From NCBI GenBank assembly GCA_023388435.1, contig JAEWGG010000008.1, positions 1 to 58,818 of the forward strand: a DNA stretch of 58,818 bases, written 5' to 3'. The notes under the pieces are model-generated. The model did no database searches and was not told where the DNA came from. It was given only the letters and a program-made list of their open reading frames with translations. This document shows, one piece after another, positions 8,912 to 17,036 of the stretch (positions within the stretch are counted from its first letter, which is position 1; each line of letters starts with the position of its first letter). The stretch is from Bacillota bacterium (lineage in GTDB: Bacteria > Bacillota > Clostridia > Saccharofermentanales > Fastidiosipilaceae). The position numbers were made by a program, and so were the translations under genes.

Positions 8912-10027
8912 ATGGACGAGATCAGACAGTGTATCCGCGAAGCGGCCGAGTACCTGGACCGCAGCGCCGGAGTTCTCAATAAAGAGGGCCAGATCATCGC
9001 CTGCACAAATGAGGCGGAGGTGGGGACCCAGGATGCCCAGGGACTGGCCTTCGTGACCTCGGAGGTCCGCAAGGGCGTGGCCGATCAGCGGAGCTACAAG
9101 CGCCTGGGTGGCGTCAATGGTGAAGACTACGTCTGCTTTGTCGACGGGACGGACAACAGCGCCGGGATCTATCTGGACCTGCTGACCGCCTGGATCCGTT
9201 CGCGGAGCCATGACGAGCGTACGGAGGCCGAGCGCGACCTCCTGCTGAAGAACATTCTGCTGGAGAATGAGTTGCCTGGGGACATTCCGCTCAAGGCCCG
9301 CGAGTACCAGATCTCCAACGCCGCCCTCCGCGTGGCCTATCTCGTCCACGTCGAAGTCGGTGAGAACAGCCAGTGCGTGGAGATTCTGAACCACATGTTC
9401 CCGAACCGCCGCCAGGACTTCGTCATGGCCATGGATGAGGAGACCATCGTCCTCCTGAAGGAGCTCAAGCGCGACGAGCGGGACAAGATTGAACACTATG
9501 CCAACGAGATCCTGGATACCATCAATTCTGAGTCCATGGCCCGTGTGCGCATCGGCATCGGCATGCCCGTGGACATCTTGAAGGACTGTGCCCGTTCCTA
9601 CCGCGAGGCCTCCCTGGCCCTGACAGTGGGCAGCATCTTCGAGAGCGAGAGCTATCTGATGCGCTATGACAAGCTTGGTCTGGGCCGTCTCATCTATCAG
9701 CTGCCCCCCACCCTCTGCCAGATGTTCCTGACCGAGGTCTTCCCGACAGGTTCCTACGAGCAGCTGGACTCGGAGACGCTGAAGACCATCCAGAAGTTCT
9801 TCGAGAATAACCTGAATGGCTCGGAGACCTCCCGCCAGCTCTTCGTGCACCGCAACACCCTGGTCTACCGCCTGGATAAGGTGCAGAAGATTACCAACCT
9901 TGACCTGCGCAGCTTTGACGATGCTGTCTTATTTAAGCTGGCTTCCATGGTGCGCAAGTATCTGGAGAAGCAGAACAAGCTGCAGGGCCAGACAGCCCGC
10001 ACGGGCAGTGGCCGCTGGTGGAAGTGA
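8912..10027 (+). CDS. CdaR/PucR-family transcriptional regulator
   Basis: A 371-residue cytoplasmic DNA-binding protein. The C-terminus carries the PucR-type helix-turn-helix (NGSETSRQLFVHRNTLVYRL, about residues 314-333) and the central part a CdaR GGDEF-like domain. The N-terminal region (starting MDEIRQCIREAAEYLD) may sense a ligand. Family members control uptake or use of sugar diacids, purines or amino acids. I chose ATG 8912 (GAAAGG nine bases upstream) over an upstream TTG. No target operon is adjacent. The preceding MsmK-like ATPase is a candidate partner, but each gene has its own promoter and terminator. Confidence 0.82.
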   Translation: MDEIRQCIREAAEYLDRSAGVLNKEGQIIACTNEAEVGTQDAQGLAFVTSEVRKGVADQRSYKRLGGVNGEDYVCFVDGTDNSAGIYLDLLTAWIRSRSHDERTEAERDLLLKNILLENELPGDIPLKAREYQISNAALRVAYLVHVEVGENSQCVEILNHMFPNRRQDFVMAMDEETIVLLKELKRDERDKIEHYANEILDTINSESMARVRIGIGMPVDILKDCARSYREASLALTVGSIFESESYLMRYDKLGLGRLIYQLPPTLCQMFLTEVFPTGSYEQLDSETLKTIQKFFENNLNGSETSRQLFVHRNTLVYRLDKVQKITNLDLRSFDDAVLFKLASMVRKYLEKQNKLQGQTARTGSGRWWK

Positions 10028-10050
10028 GTCCGCTGTGACGTAAACAGCTG

Positions 10051-10090
10051 AGGGAGAGGGTCTGTACGAGGGCCCCCTCCCTTATTTTTA
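10051..10090 (+). terminator. Terminator after the CdaR-like gene
   Basis: AGGGAGAGGG (10051-10060) pairs with CCCCCTCCCT (to 10081) with one mismatch, then TTATTTTTA. Confidence 0.8.
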
Positions 10091-10241
10091 TAGGAAAAAA
10101 AGACTATAGCTGTCGCTCCGTAACCAGAATTTTTCATTATTGTCACATTCCTGTGATAGGATAGGCCAGAATTGTGGGTCTTTTTGCCCTTCCAGCCAGG
10201 CTGTGCAGGCCTGCGAGGCGACCCTGTGGAGGAGGTTTCAC

Positions 10242-10940
10242 GTGATTGAATTTTCGAACGTGAGCAAGAAATATACGCGCAAGAGCCCCTGGGCCCTGCG
10301 CAACGTCAGCTTCAGCGTCGAGGATGGCGAATTCGTATTTATCATCGGCCAGAGTGGCTCAGGTAAGTCCACCCTGATCAAACTGCTGACCTGTGAGGAG
10401 CGGCCTACGGAGGGCCAGGTCCTCATTGATGGTTACAACATCAATACCATGAAGCGTCGCGTTGTGCCCTTCCTGCGGCGCAACATCGGAATGGTCTTTC
10501 AGGACTTTCGCCTAATCCCCAGCAAGACGGTCTACGAGAATGTGGCCTTCGCCTTGGAGATTGTAGGCGTGCCGAAGAAGCTCATCCGCCGTCAGGTCTC
10601 CATGGTGCTCAGCACCGTCGGCCTGCGCTCCCGTGAGAAGGCCCGCCCGGACGAGCTCTCTGGCGGTGAACAGCAGCGCGTCGGCATCGCCAGGGCCATG
10701 GTCAACAATCCGGCCCTGCTCGTCGCCGATGAACCGACCGGCAACCTCGATCCCGAGAACAGCGAGTCCATCATGGCCCTGCTTGAGGAGATCAACCGCA
10801 ACGGCACCACCGTTGTGGTCTGTACCCATGACCGCTCCCTTGTCGACCGCATGCAAAAACGCGTAATCCGTATTTCGGAGGGCTCCCTGACCCACGACGC
10901 GGCGCACAGCGGCTACGAAGCTCCGGCGGAACAGCAGTAA
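10242..10940 (+). CDS. ftsE: Cell-division ABC ATPase FtsE
   Basis: A 232-residue ATPase that works with FtsX to transmit ATP hydrolysis across the membrane to a peptidoglycan hydrolase at division. It begins MIEFSNVSKKY, typical of FtsE, and has GQSGSGKST (Walker A), VFQDFRLIPSKTVYENV (Q-loop; characteristic of FtsE), LSGGEQQRVGIARA and LLVADEPTGNLDP. The start is GTG 10242 with GGAGGAGG six bases upstream; the frame extends 34 codons further but those residues are unlike FtsE. It lies 13 bases ahead of ftsX in an ftsEX-hydrolase operon. Confidence 0.95.
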   Translation: MIEFSNVSKKYTRKSPWALRNVSFSVEDGEFVFIIGQSGSGKSTLIKLLTCEERPTEGQVLIDGYNINTMKRRVVPFLRRNIGMVFQDFRLIPSKTVYENVAFALEIVGVPKKLIRRQVSMVLSTVGLRSREKARPDELSGGEQQRVGIARAMVNNPALLVADEPTGNLDPENSESIMALLEEINRNGTTVVVCTHDRSLVDRMQKRVIRISEGSLTHDAAHSGYEAPAEQQ

Positions 10941-10953
10941 GGGGGAGGTAGAG

Positions 10954-11862
10954 ATGAAAGTACGCACACTTGTCAATTCGCTCAAGGAGAGCTTGAAGAA
11001 TATTATCCGTCACCCCCTGGTCACCGTGGCCTCCATTTCAACTGTGGCCCTGATGCTGACCCTGCTGGGCAGCTTCACCGTGGTCTCGCTCAACGCCAAC
11101 CACATGATCTCGGCCATTGCGACCAAGCCCGCCGTCTCCATCTGGGTCAATCCCCAGTCTACGGAGCAGGAGCGCCAGGACCTGGAGGCCTTTATCAACA
11201 GCTACCCAGGCCTCATCGCCTCGGAGCGTCTGACGCCCCAGGAGAACTTCGACCACCTTGTCAAGGAACTCGGCAAGGACAGCGGCAGCCTGGAGGGATT
11301 CAATCCCCAGCTCCTGCCCTACACCTACAACGTCCGCCTCAAGGACTCCTCCCAGTCCACAGATTTTCGCAAGCGGGCCGAGGCCTTCAGCGGTGTGGAT
11401 CAGGTGAACTATGAGCAGCGCCTGGTGGAGAAGCTCAACACCATCGTCCGCAGCATGAACATCGCCAGCATCGTGGCCTTCATTGTCATGTGCGTGGTCA
11501 CCCTTTTTATCATCTCAAACATGGTTCGTATCTCGGTCTTCTCCCGCGCGGAGGAGATCAGCATCATGAAATATGTCGGTGCCACCAATGCCTACATCCG
11601 CCTGCCCTACGTTATGGAGGGGGCCCTGTCCGGCATTTTTGGCTCCCTGGTCGCCTGGCTGATTGTCCGCCTGAGCTACAACAGCCTCTACCACAAGCTC
11701 ATCGCGGGCAGCGGGGCCTCCATGCTCGGCCTCAAAGACAGCGAACTCCTGCTGCCCCTCCTGCCTGTGTCCCTGTCTGTACTTGGCGTCTGCCTCCTGC
11801 TCGGCATCGTCATCGGCTCCGTCGGCTCCGGTCTCTCCGTGCGTAAGCACATTCGGGTCTGA
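10954..11862 (+). CDS. ftsX: Cell-division permease-like protein FtsX
   Basis: A 302-residue membrane protein, partner of FtsE. It starts MKVRTLVNSLKESLKNIIRHP, as FtsX proteins do. One membrane segment lies near residues 25-45, followed by a large extracellular domain of about 110 residues (the part that contacts hydrolases) and three C-terminal membrane segments with the FtsX core (SNMVRISVFSRAEEISIMKYVGAT). FtsX does not transport; it gates a wall hydrolase. The M23 gene starts 43 bases downstream and is its most likely client, by analogy with PcsB in streptococci and CwlO in Bacillus. GGGGGAGG precedes the start. Confidence 0.95.
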   Translation: MKVRTLVNSLKESLKNIIRHPLVTVASISTVALMLTLLGSFTVVSLNANHMISAIATKPAVSIWVNPQSTEQERQDLEAFINSYPGLIASERLTPQENFDHLVKELGKDSGSLEGFNPQLLPYTYNVRLKDSSQSTDFRKRAEAFSGVDQVNYEQRLVEKLNTIVRSMNIASIVAFIVMCVVTLFIISNMVRISVFSRAEEISIMKYVGATNAYIRLPYVMEGALSGIFGSLVAWLIVRLSYNSLYHKLIAGSGASMLGLKDSELLLPLLPVSLSVLGVCLLLGIVIGSVGSGLSVRKHIRV

Positions 11863-11905
11863 GTCTGGCAGCAGAACAGAAGCAATCCTAGAAGGGGGGA
11901 AGCCC

Positions 11906-13408
11906 ATGTCCAAGATTCGCCAGCGCCTGGCCCTGAGTCTGGCCAGCGCCATTTTTGCCCTCGCTGCCCTGGGGGGCCTCGGCCCCAGCCCCAGCCTCCG
12001 TGCGGAGGACTGGGAGGAGAGCCAGCAGCAGCTCGAGCAGCTGCGCGAGGACCAGGCCAATTTGACGGCAAAAATCGAAGCCACCCGCGGACAGGCCAGG
12101 GATCTGGAGGCGCAGAGTCAGAAACTCGAGGAGCAGCTGGCCGAACTCCAGGCGGAGGAGCAGTCCCAGCAGGCCAATTACGAGAAGCTGCAGGCTGAGC
12201 TCAAGCAGGCTCGTGCCGCCCTGGCTGTGGCCCTCAAGAGGACGGACGAGGCCCAGGCTGAACTCCGTCACCAGCAGGAGCGCTATGAGGGGCGGATCAC
12301 CAGCATGTTCCGTATTCGCCAGCAGTCGCGGCTGAGTATCCTGCTCAATTCTGAGAGCATCGGGAGCTTTTTTACCAATATTGAACTGCTTTCCTATATC
12401 AGCAACAGCGACTACAAGGCCCTGCAGGACTTGAAGACGGCCCGTGTCCTGGCCGCTGAGGCCCAGAAGAAGGCCCAGGCGACCACCGAGGACTATAAGC
12501 GCTATGTTGTGGAGAAGCAAGAGGCACTGGAGGACCTCAAGGCGGGGAAGACCAGCGCGCTGGAGCAGCAGTCCGAAGTGGCCCAACGCCTCTTGCAGCA
12601 GAATCAGGACCTGAAGAACTACGAGTCCCAGCAGCTCCAGACCACTGCGGCTATCGAGGCCCTGCGCCCCCTGCTTCAGCAGCAGCGGGAGGCCTGGCTG
12701 GCCCGCCAGGAGCAGCAGCGACAGGCGTCCATCAGCCACTCCCAGGCCGTGGCCAGCTACGAGCAGGCCAGTCGGGAGCAGGCCAGCCGCGAGCAGGAGC
12801 GCCAGGAACAGGCCAGCCGCGAGGCGGCGAGCAGGGAAGCGGCCAGCCGCGAGGCGGCCAACCGTGAGGCTGAGGGTGGAGGGAGTCCAGCCACAGAGGC
12901 GCCGACCGCTGCCCCCACGGAGGCCCCCGAGCCCGAGCCAGCGCCCGTGGCCCCAGAGCCTCCGCCCGCAGGCCCCCAGGAGGAGGCCATGATCTACCCC
13001 CTGGCCAATTCGCGGACCATCTCCTCCTATTTCGGCTGGCGCCCCAATCCCTTTGGGGGCTCTTCGACCACCTTCCACTGGGGTCTTGATTTTCCCGCCC
13101 CCGCTGGAACGCCGGTGCGCGCCTCGCTGAGTGGGAGGGTCATCGATATGGACAACCGCCTGGAGGGGCAGGTCTCGGGCGGCATCAACTTTGGAAATTA
13201 TATTGAGATCCTCAGTGAGGACGGCCGGGCCCTGATCTACGCCCACCTCTACACGACCAATGTCCGAGTTGGCCAAGAGGTCAGACAGGGGGAAGTCATT
13301 GGCAGCGTGGGCAGCACTGGCTACTCGACCGGTCCCCACCTCCACTTCCAGCTCATGGTGCCCTGGAGCGACGCCCAGGGCGTGGATCCCCTGCCCTACC
13401 TGCCCTGA
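11906..13408 (+). CDS. Secreted M23 peptidoglycan endopeptidase with coiled coil (EnvC/PcsB-like)
   Basis: A 500-residue protein that should cut peptidoglycan cross-links at division under FtsEX control. It has a signal peptide (basic start, hydrophobic core, cleavage near LRAED) and a long Gln/Glu-rich coiled coil (about residues 35-320). The coiled coil ends in a run of QASRE/EAASRE repeats (288-321). A Pro/Glu/Ala linker and a C-terminal M23 (LytM) domain follow. Zinc and catalytic residues are present: H391 and D395 in HWGLD, H447 in YAHLY, H478 and H480 in HLHF. The coiled coil plus LytM layout matches EnvC. All zinc ligands seem intact, so it may act directly and not only as an amidase activator. 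Start is ATG 11906 after GGGGGG. Confidence 0.9.
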   Translation: MSKIRQRLALSLASAIFALAALGGLGPSPSLRAEDWEESQQQLEQLREDQANLTAKIEATRGQARDLEAQSQKLEEQLAELQAEEQSQQANYEKLQAELKQARAALAVALKRTDEAQAELRHQQERYEGRITSMFRIRQQSRLSILLNSESIGSFFTNIELLSYISNSDYKALQDLKTARVLAAEAQKKAQATTEDYKRYVVEKQEALEDLKAGKTSALEQQSEVAQRLLQQNQDLKNYESQQLQTTAAIEALRPLLQQQREAWLARQEQQRQASISHSQAVASYEQASREQASREQERQEQASREAASREAASREAANREAEGGGSPATEAPTAAPTEAPEPEPAPVAPEPPPAGPQEEAMIYPLANSRTISSYFGWRPNPFGGSSTTFHWGLDFPAPAGTPVRASLSGRVIDMDNRLEGQVSGGINFGNYIEILSEDGRALIYAHLYTTNVRVGQEVRQGEVIGSVGSTGYSTGPHLHFQLMVPWSDAQGVDPLPYLP

Positions 13409-13429
13409 TTCTTCGCAGTCGGCCGACAG

Positions 13430-13474
13430 GAGCCCGCAAGCCTGGTCCTCAGGACCTGGGCTGCGGGCTCTTTT
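13430..13474 (+). terminator. Terminator of the ftsEX-M23 operon
   Basis: GAGCCCGCA (13430-13438) pairs with TGCGGGCTC (13462-13470); the intervening bases can extend the hairpin; TTTT follows. Confidence 0.88.
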
Positions 13475-13649
13475 GCTCTGTCAAAGTTCCCATTGGCGGG
13501 GGCAAAAGTCAAAAATCGCAAGAAAAAATGAACGTATTTCGCCACTTTTTGCCAGCCTGCACAGAAATACTAGCCAGTTACAGGCGGATATGTAATAGTA
13601 TCTGAGAAGAATACAGATGTACGCGACAGGCGGACAGAGGAGGTTTGCT

Positions 13650-14129
13650 GTGGCGAAGGAACGGCTCTATCTGGTCAGAGAACACATTGTGCCAGAGATC
13701 GCGCGCCGGGTCTTGCGCGTCAAGGAATACATGCTGAGCGAGGGGCTTCCGGCCAATGAGGCCTGCGCCCGACTCAACGTCTCGCGCTCGGCCTATTACA
13801 AATATCGGGATGCCATATTACCCTTTTACGGCGACCGTGACGCCCATATCCTGCGCATGCTCATCTACGCCCAGGATCGGCGGGGCCTGCTCTCCCAGGT
13901 TCTGGACTGCCTGTCCCTGTCGGGAGCCAACATTCTGACCATCAACCAGGACTACCCCGTGGACGGGCGGGCGGACGTCAGCCTGGTACTGGACGTGAAG
14001 GAGCTCCGGGACAGCCAGGAGGAGGTCCTGGCCCGGGTGTCGGCCCTGGAGGGCGTGCTCAATGTGCGCGTGCTCGAACGCCGTGAGGTCCAGTCCGGCC
14101 CCGGGTCCAGCCGCCGTCCGAGCGCCTAG
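13650..14129 (+). CDS. ACT domain protein, UPF0735 (PheB-like)
   Basis: A 159-residue protein of the UPF0735 family. An N-terminal helix-turn-helix-like segment (LNVSRSAYYKYRDAILPF) is followed by a C-terminal ACT domain (RRGLLSQVLDCLSLSGANILTINQD). ACT domains bind amino acids. In Bacillus the homologue pheB precedes pheA, but its role is not established. I chose GTG 13650 because AGAGGAGG lies six bases before it; an upstream ATG at 13617 lacks a site. The gene is not next to aromatic biosynthesis genes here. It may regulate amino-acid metabolism; the Lrp/aminotransferase pair lies 1.1 kb downstream. Confidence 0.82.
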   Translation: MAKERLYLVREHIVPEIARRVLRVKEYMLSEGLPANEACARLNVSRSAYYKYRDAILPFYGDRDAHILRMLIYAQDRRGLLSQVLDCLSLSGANILTINQDYPVDGRADVSLVLDVKELRDSQEEVLARVSALEGVLNVRVLERREVQSGPGSSRRPSA

Positions 14130-14200
14130 GCCAGGGGGGCGGGAACGCGGGAGATTTGTTAAGATAGGAGCTAACTTATAACAGAGGGAGCTTCTGGATT

Positions 14201-15196
14201 TTGAGTTTTATCGTATTTGTTGAGGCGCTGAAGTTTCATAAGCTGCGCCAGGCCTGGGTGGCTCGCGGCCTCTTCCTGGCCTTTATCCTGCTGAATCTCC
14301 TGCCCTTCGGCTATGTGTCCGGGCTGCGGCAGTTTCAGCGTTTTTTGGACCAGAGTCTGCTCTTTTTACAAGAGCCCAGTCCGGAGCAGCTCGAGCTTCT
14401 GTCCGCCCAGGTAAACGGTCCCCTGCTCGTCTTTCTCGGCCTCCAGCTCCTGCTTTTTGTGCTCGGATTTCTGCTCGTCTACCTCTATGCCAGCGCCTAC
14501 TATGCCGAGCGCCAGGGCCTGGCGGCGGGCCTCGGCCTGAGCTCCTTGCTGCTGGCCTCTCCCCAGCTCCTGCTTCTGCTCCTGTTCATCTTACTGATCT
14601 CCTTTTTCAGCTCATGGCTGCTCTTCGCTCCAGCCCTCTTCGTCCTGCTTTCCTGGGGCTACGGACCCCTTCTCCAGGCGGAACTTCGCATGAAAAGACG
14701 GCTGCGCCAGGCCTGGGAGCGGCGGGCTGAGACCGGGGAAGCTGAGGCTGTGGACTACGTGGACGCGCTGCCACCCTTCTGGCCCCAGATCTCTGCTGCG
14801 GAGCTGGAGCAGCTGCCGCCGGAGCTGCTCCAGAGAATTCGCCACCTCCAGCGCGGCCAGCGCGAGGACCAGCTGGGGACAGGCCAGGCCTGGAAACTCT
14901 CTTACAGCATGAGCCGGGGGCGTCGCCTCTTTTTTCTTCTGACAGGCCTCGCCATCTACCTGCTCTTCGCCCGCTTCGGGCCGGCTCTGGCCCAGCTCAT
15001 GCGCCTGGAAGGCCTGGGTTATGCCCTGCTACTCGCCTTTTTCCAGGCAGTCTACGCCCTGATGCTGGGGCGCCTCCTGGGCCTCTACTACTACATCAGC
15101 CGCGAACAGCTGCGCCCGGGGACGCCCAGCAGTCGGAGTGTGGAGGAATTTTACCGCCTGGTGACAGGGGAAGAGGTACAGCGGGAGCGCGACTGA
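14201..15196 (+). CDS. Uncharacterised multi-pass membrane protein
   Basis: I do not recognise this 331-residue protein. It has about six strongly hydrophobic segments: three or four in residues 20-150, then a hydrophilic cytoplasmic-looking block (about 165-225, rich in Arg/Glu), then two or three near 245-305. The pattern of a Leu-rich core with a central loop resembles DUF975-like proteins, but I see no diagnostic motif. The start is TTG 14201 with GAGGGAG ten bases upstream; no closer ATG fits. A TTGTTA/TATAAC pair at 14156-14182 has a short 15-bp spacer. It sits directly before the Lrp gene (32-base gap), so co-transcription is likely. Confidence 0.6.
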   Translation: MSFIVFVEALKFHKLRQAWVARGLFLAFILLNLLPFGYVSGLRQFQRFLDQSLLFLQEPSPEQLELLSAQVNGPLLVFLGLQLLLFVLGFLLVYLYASAYYAERQGLAAGLGLSSLLLASPQLLLLLLFILLISFFSSWLLFAPALFVLLSWGYGPLLQAELRMKRRLRQAWERRAETGEAEAVDYVDALPPFWPQISAAELEQLPPELLQRIRHLQRGQREDQLGTGQAWKLSYSMSRGRRLFFLLTGLAIYLLFARFGPALAQLMRLEGLGYALLLAFFQAVYALMLGRLLGLYYYISREQLRPGTPSSRSVEEFYRLVTGEEVQRERD

Positions 15197-15228
15197 GCCT
15201 GGAAGCTTATGGAAAGGGTTTGAGGACG

Positions 15229-15726
15229 ATGAAACAGAGAAATCTACAAAAAGAGATACTGGAACTTCTGGAGGCCGAGGCCCTGACAGAGCGCCAAGAC
15301 CTGGCCCTGCGTCTCGGAATCAGCGAGGAGGAGCTGGAGCGGGAAATCCACAGGCTGGAGGAGGAACAGGTCATTCTGGGCTACGGGGCCCGGGTGAACT
15401 GGGACCAGATGGAGGACCAGCGGGTCACCGCCCTCATTGAAGTTAATATCACGCCTCAGCGCGATCTTGGCTTCGACGACCTGGCCCGCCGCCTCTACAG
15501 TTTCAGGGAGGTCTCAGACTGTTACCTCATGTCTGGGGCCTACGACCTCATGGTCATCGTCCACGGTCCCTCGCTGCTCTCCGTGGCCCGCTTTGTCTCG
15601 GAGAAGATTGCGCCGATTGACGCCGTGCTCTCCACGCGGACGCACTTCATTCTCAAAAAATACAAGATGGACGGGCAGATTCTGGAGCCCGCGCCCTCCG
15701 ATGACCGGGAGCTCTGGAGCCTGTGA
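15229..15726 (+). CDS. Lrp/AsnC-family regulator (AlaR-like)
   Basis: A 165-residue transcription factor with an N-terminal winged helix (LRLGISEEELEREIHRLEEE) and a C-terminal RAM/ACT-like ligand-binding domain (about 65-150). Such proteins bind amino acids. The stop is 2 bases before the aminotransferase ATG, so the two are translationally linked. In Bacillus subtilis the same pair, AlaR-AlaT, controls alanine synthesis; that function is an inference from gene order. ATG 15229 is preferred to TTG 15220 because GGAAAGGG stands at proper distance. Confidence 0.85.
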   Translation: MKQRNLQKEILELLEAEALTERQDLALRLGISEEELEREIHRLEEEQVILGYGARVNWDQMEDQRVTALIEVNITPQRDLGFDDLARRLYSFREVSDCYLMSGAYDLMVIVHGPSLLSVARFVSEKIAPIDAVLSTRTHFILKKYKMDGQILEPAPSDDRELWSL

Positions 15727-15728
15727 GC

Positions 15729-16913
15729 ATGCACGAATCCTCTTTTTGCCCCCTTTCTCAGCGAGTTCGGGACCTTAAGCCCTCGGCCATCCGCCAGTTC
15801 TTTGACCTGGCCGCCAGCATGCGCGGCGAGGTGCTCTCCCTGTCGATCGGTGAGCCGGATTTTGTTACGCCCTGGCAGATTCGAGAGGCGGGTATCTACT
15901 CTCTGGAGCAGGGCCGTACGCACTACAGCAGCAACCAGGGTCTGAGCGAGTTGCGCCGGGCCATCGCGGACTATTCGGCGGAGCGTTTTGATATTCACTA
16001 TGCGGCAGAGTCGGAGATCCTCGTTACTGTGGGTGGCTCAGAGGCCCTGGATCTGAGCTTCCGCGCCCTCCTCGATCCCGGGGATGAGATCCTCCTGCCT
16101 GAGCCCTGTTTTGTGGCCTATGAGGCCCTGGCCGAGCTCCTGGGGGCCAGAGTGCGGCACATTCCCCTGAGTCAGGACTCGGGTTTCCGCCTGCGCCCGG
16201 AGGCCCTGGAGGCGGCCCTTAGTCCCCGCAGCAAGCTGCTGGTCCTGGCCTATCCGAACAACCCTACTGGGGCGAGCTTCTCCCGCCAGGACTGGGAGGC
16301 CCTCTTGCCCGTCCTGCGCCGCCACCCCAGACTGCAGATTCTGAGTGACGAGCTCTACGCCGAGCTGCACTATGCTGCGGAGCCCTTCTGCTCCCCGGCC
16401 AGCCTCCCTGAGCTGCGCCCGCGCTGTATCGTGGTCGGAGGTTTTTCCAAGGCCTTTGCGATGACCGGATGGCGCATCGGCTACGCCCTGGCCCCGGAGC
16501 CCATCATGGCGGCGATGACCAAGATTCACCAGTTCGGCATCATGTCCGCCCCGACCACCGCCCAGTATGCGGCCATTGAGGCCCTGCGCCACGGAGGGGA
16601 GGAGGTGGCGCGCATGCGTGAGGCCTACAACCAGCGCCGGCGCTATATCTGTGCGAAATTAGAGGCCATGGGCCTGCCGGTTTTCGAACCGGAGGGGGCC
16701 TTCTACGTCTTTCCAGACATCCGCTTCAGCGGCCTCTCCTCCATGGAATTTTGTCAGCGCTTCTTACAGGAGGAGCGGGTGGCCATTGTTCCAGGCCTGG
16801 CCTTCGGCCCCAGTGGCGAGGGCCATGTGCGCATCAGCTATGCGGCTTCCATGGACGTCATCCGCGAGGCCATGAAGCGCCTTGACCGCTTTTGCCAGAG
16901 CCTCCGCCCCTAA
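15729..16913 (+). CDS. Class I/II aminotransferase (AlaT/PatA-like)
   Basis: A 394-residue PLP enzyme of fold type I. The internal aldimine lysine is in GGFSKAFAMTGWRIGY, the PLP-phosphate/pyridine contacts in YPNNPTGA and SDELYAEL, and the C-terminal substrate arginine in EGHVRISYA. It is closest in style to alanine/aspartate aminotransferases linked to Lrp-type regulators (AlaT), so pyruvate/glutamate to alanine is the best guess. The ATG at 15729 has GGAG nine bases upstream and is preferred to GTG 15723, which overlaps the previous stop. The prfB promoter begins within its last codons. Confidence 0.88.
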   Translation: MHESSFCPLSQRVRDLKPSAIRQFFDLAASMRGEVLSLSIGEPDFVTPWQIREAGIYSLEQGRTHYSSNQGLSELRRAIADYSAERFDIHYAAESEILVTVGGSEALDLSFRALLDPGDEILLPEPCFVAYEALAELLGARVRHIPLSQDSGFRLRPEALEAALSPRSKLLVLAYPNNPTGASFSRQDWEALLPVLRRHPRLQILSDELYAELHYAAEPFCSPASLPELRPRCIVVGGFSKAFAMTGWRIGYALAPEPIMAAMTKIHQFGIMSAPTTAQYAAIEALRHGGEEVARMREAYNQRRRYICAKLEAMGLPVFEPEGAFYVFPDIRFSGLSSMEFCQRFLQEERVAIVPGLAFGPSGEGHVRISYAASMDVIREAMKRLDRFCQSLRP

Positions 16914-16939
16914 CAGCCGAGGCCGCTTTCCGCTATAAT
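16910..16939 (+). promoter_or_regulatory. Promoter for prfB and downstream genes
   Basis: CTAACA (16910-16915), 18-bp spacer, TATAAT (16934-16939). It overlaps the aminotransferase stop codon. The leader is about 90 nt. Confidence 0.6.
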
Positions 16940-17036
16940 TAATCGTTGCGACCTGCGCCTCCCGAGCCAGGCCATGAACAAGGTTTAGAGCCGGTCCTGC
17001 GCCCAGGATCGGGCCGTACATAGGAGATATCTGTCC

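Noticed and set aside
10143..10156. TCACA-TTCC-TGTGA as a Crp-type operator before ftsE
   Set aside because: Only five-base arms with a four-base spacer; the match is short and no partner site or promoter alignment supports it.
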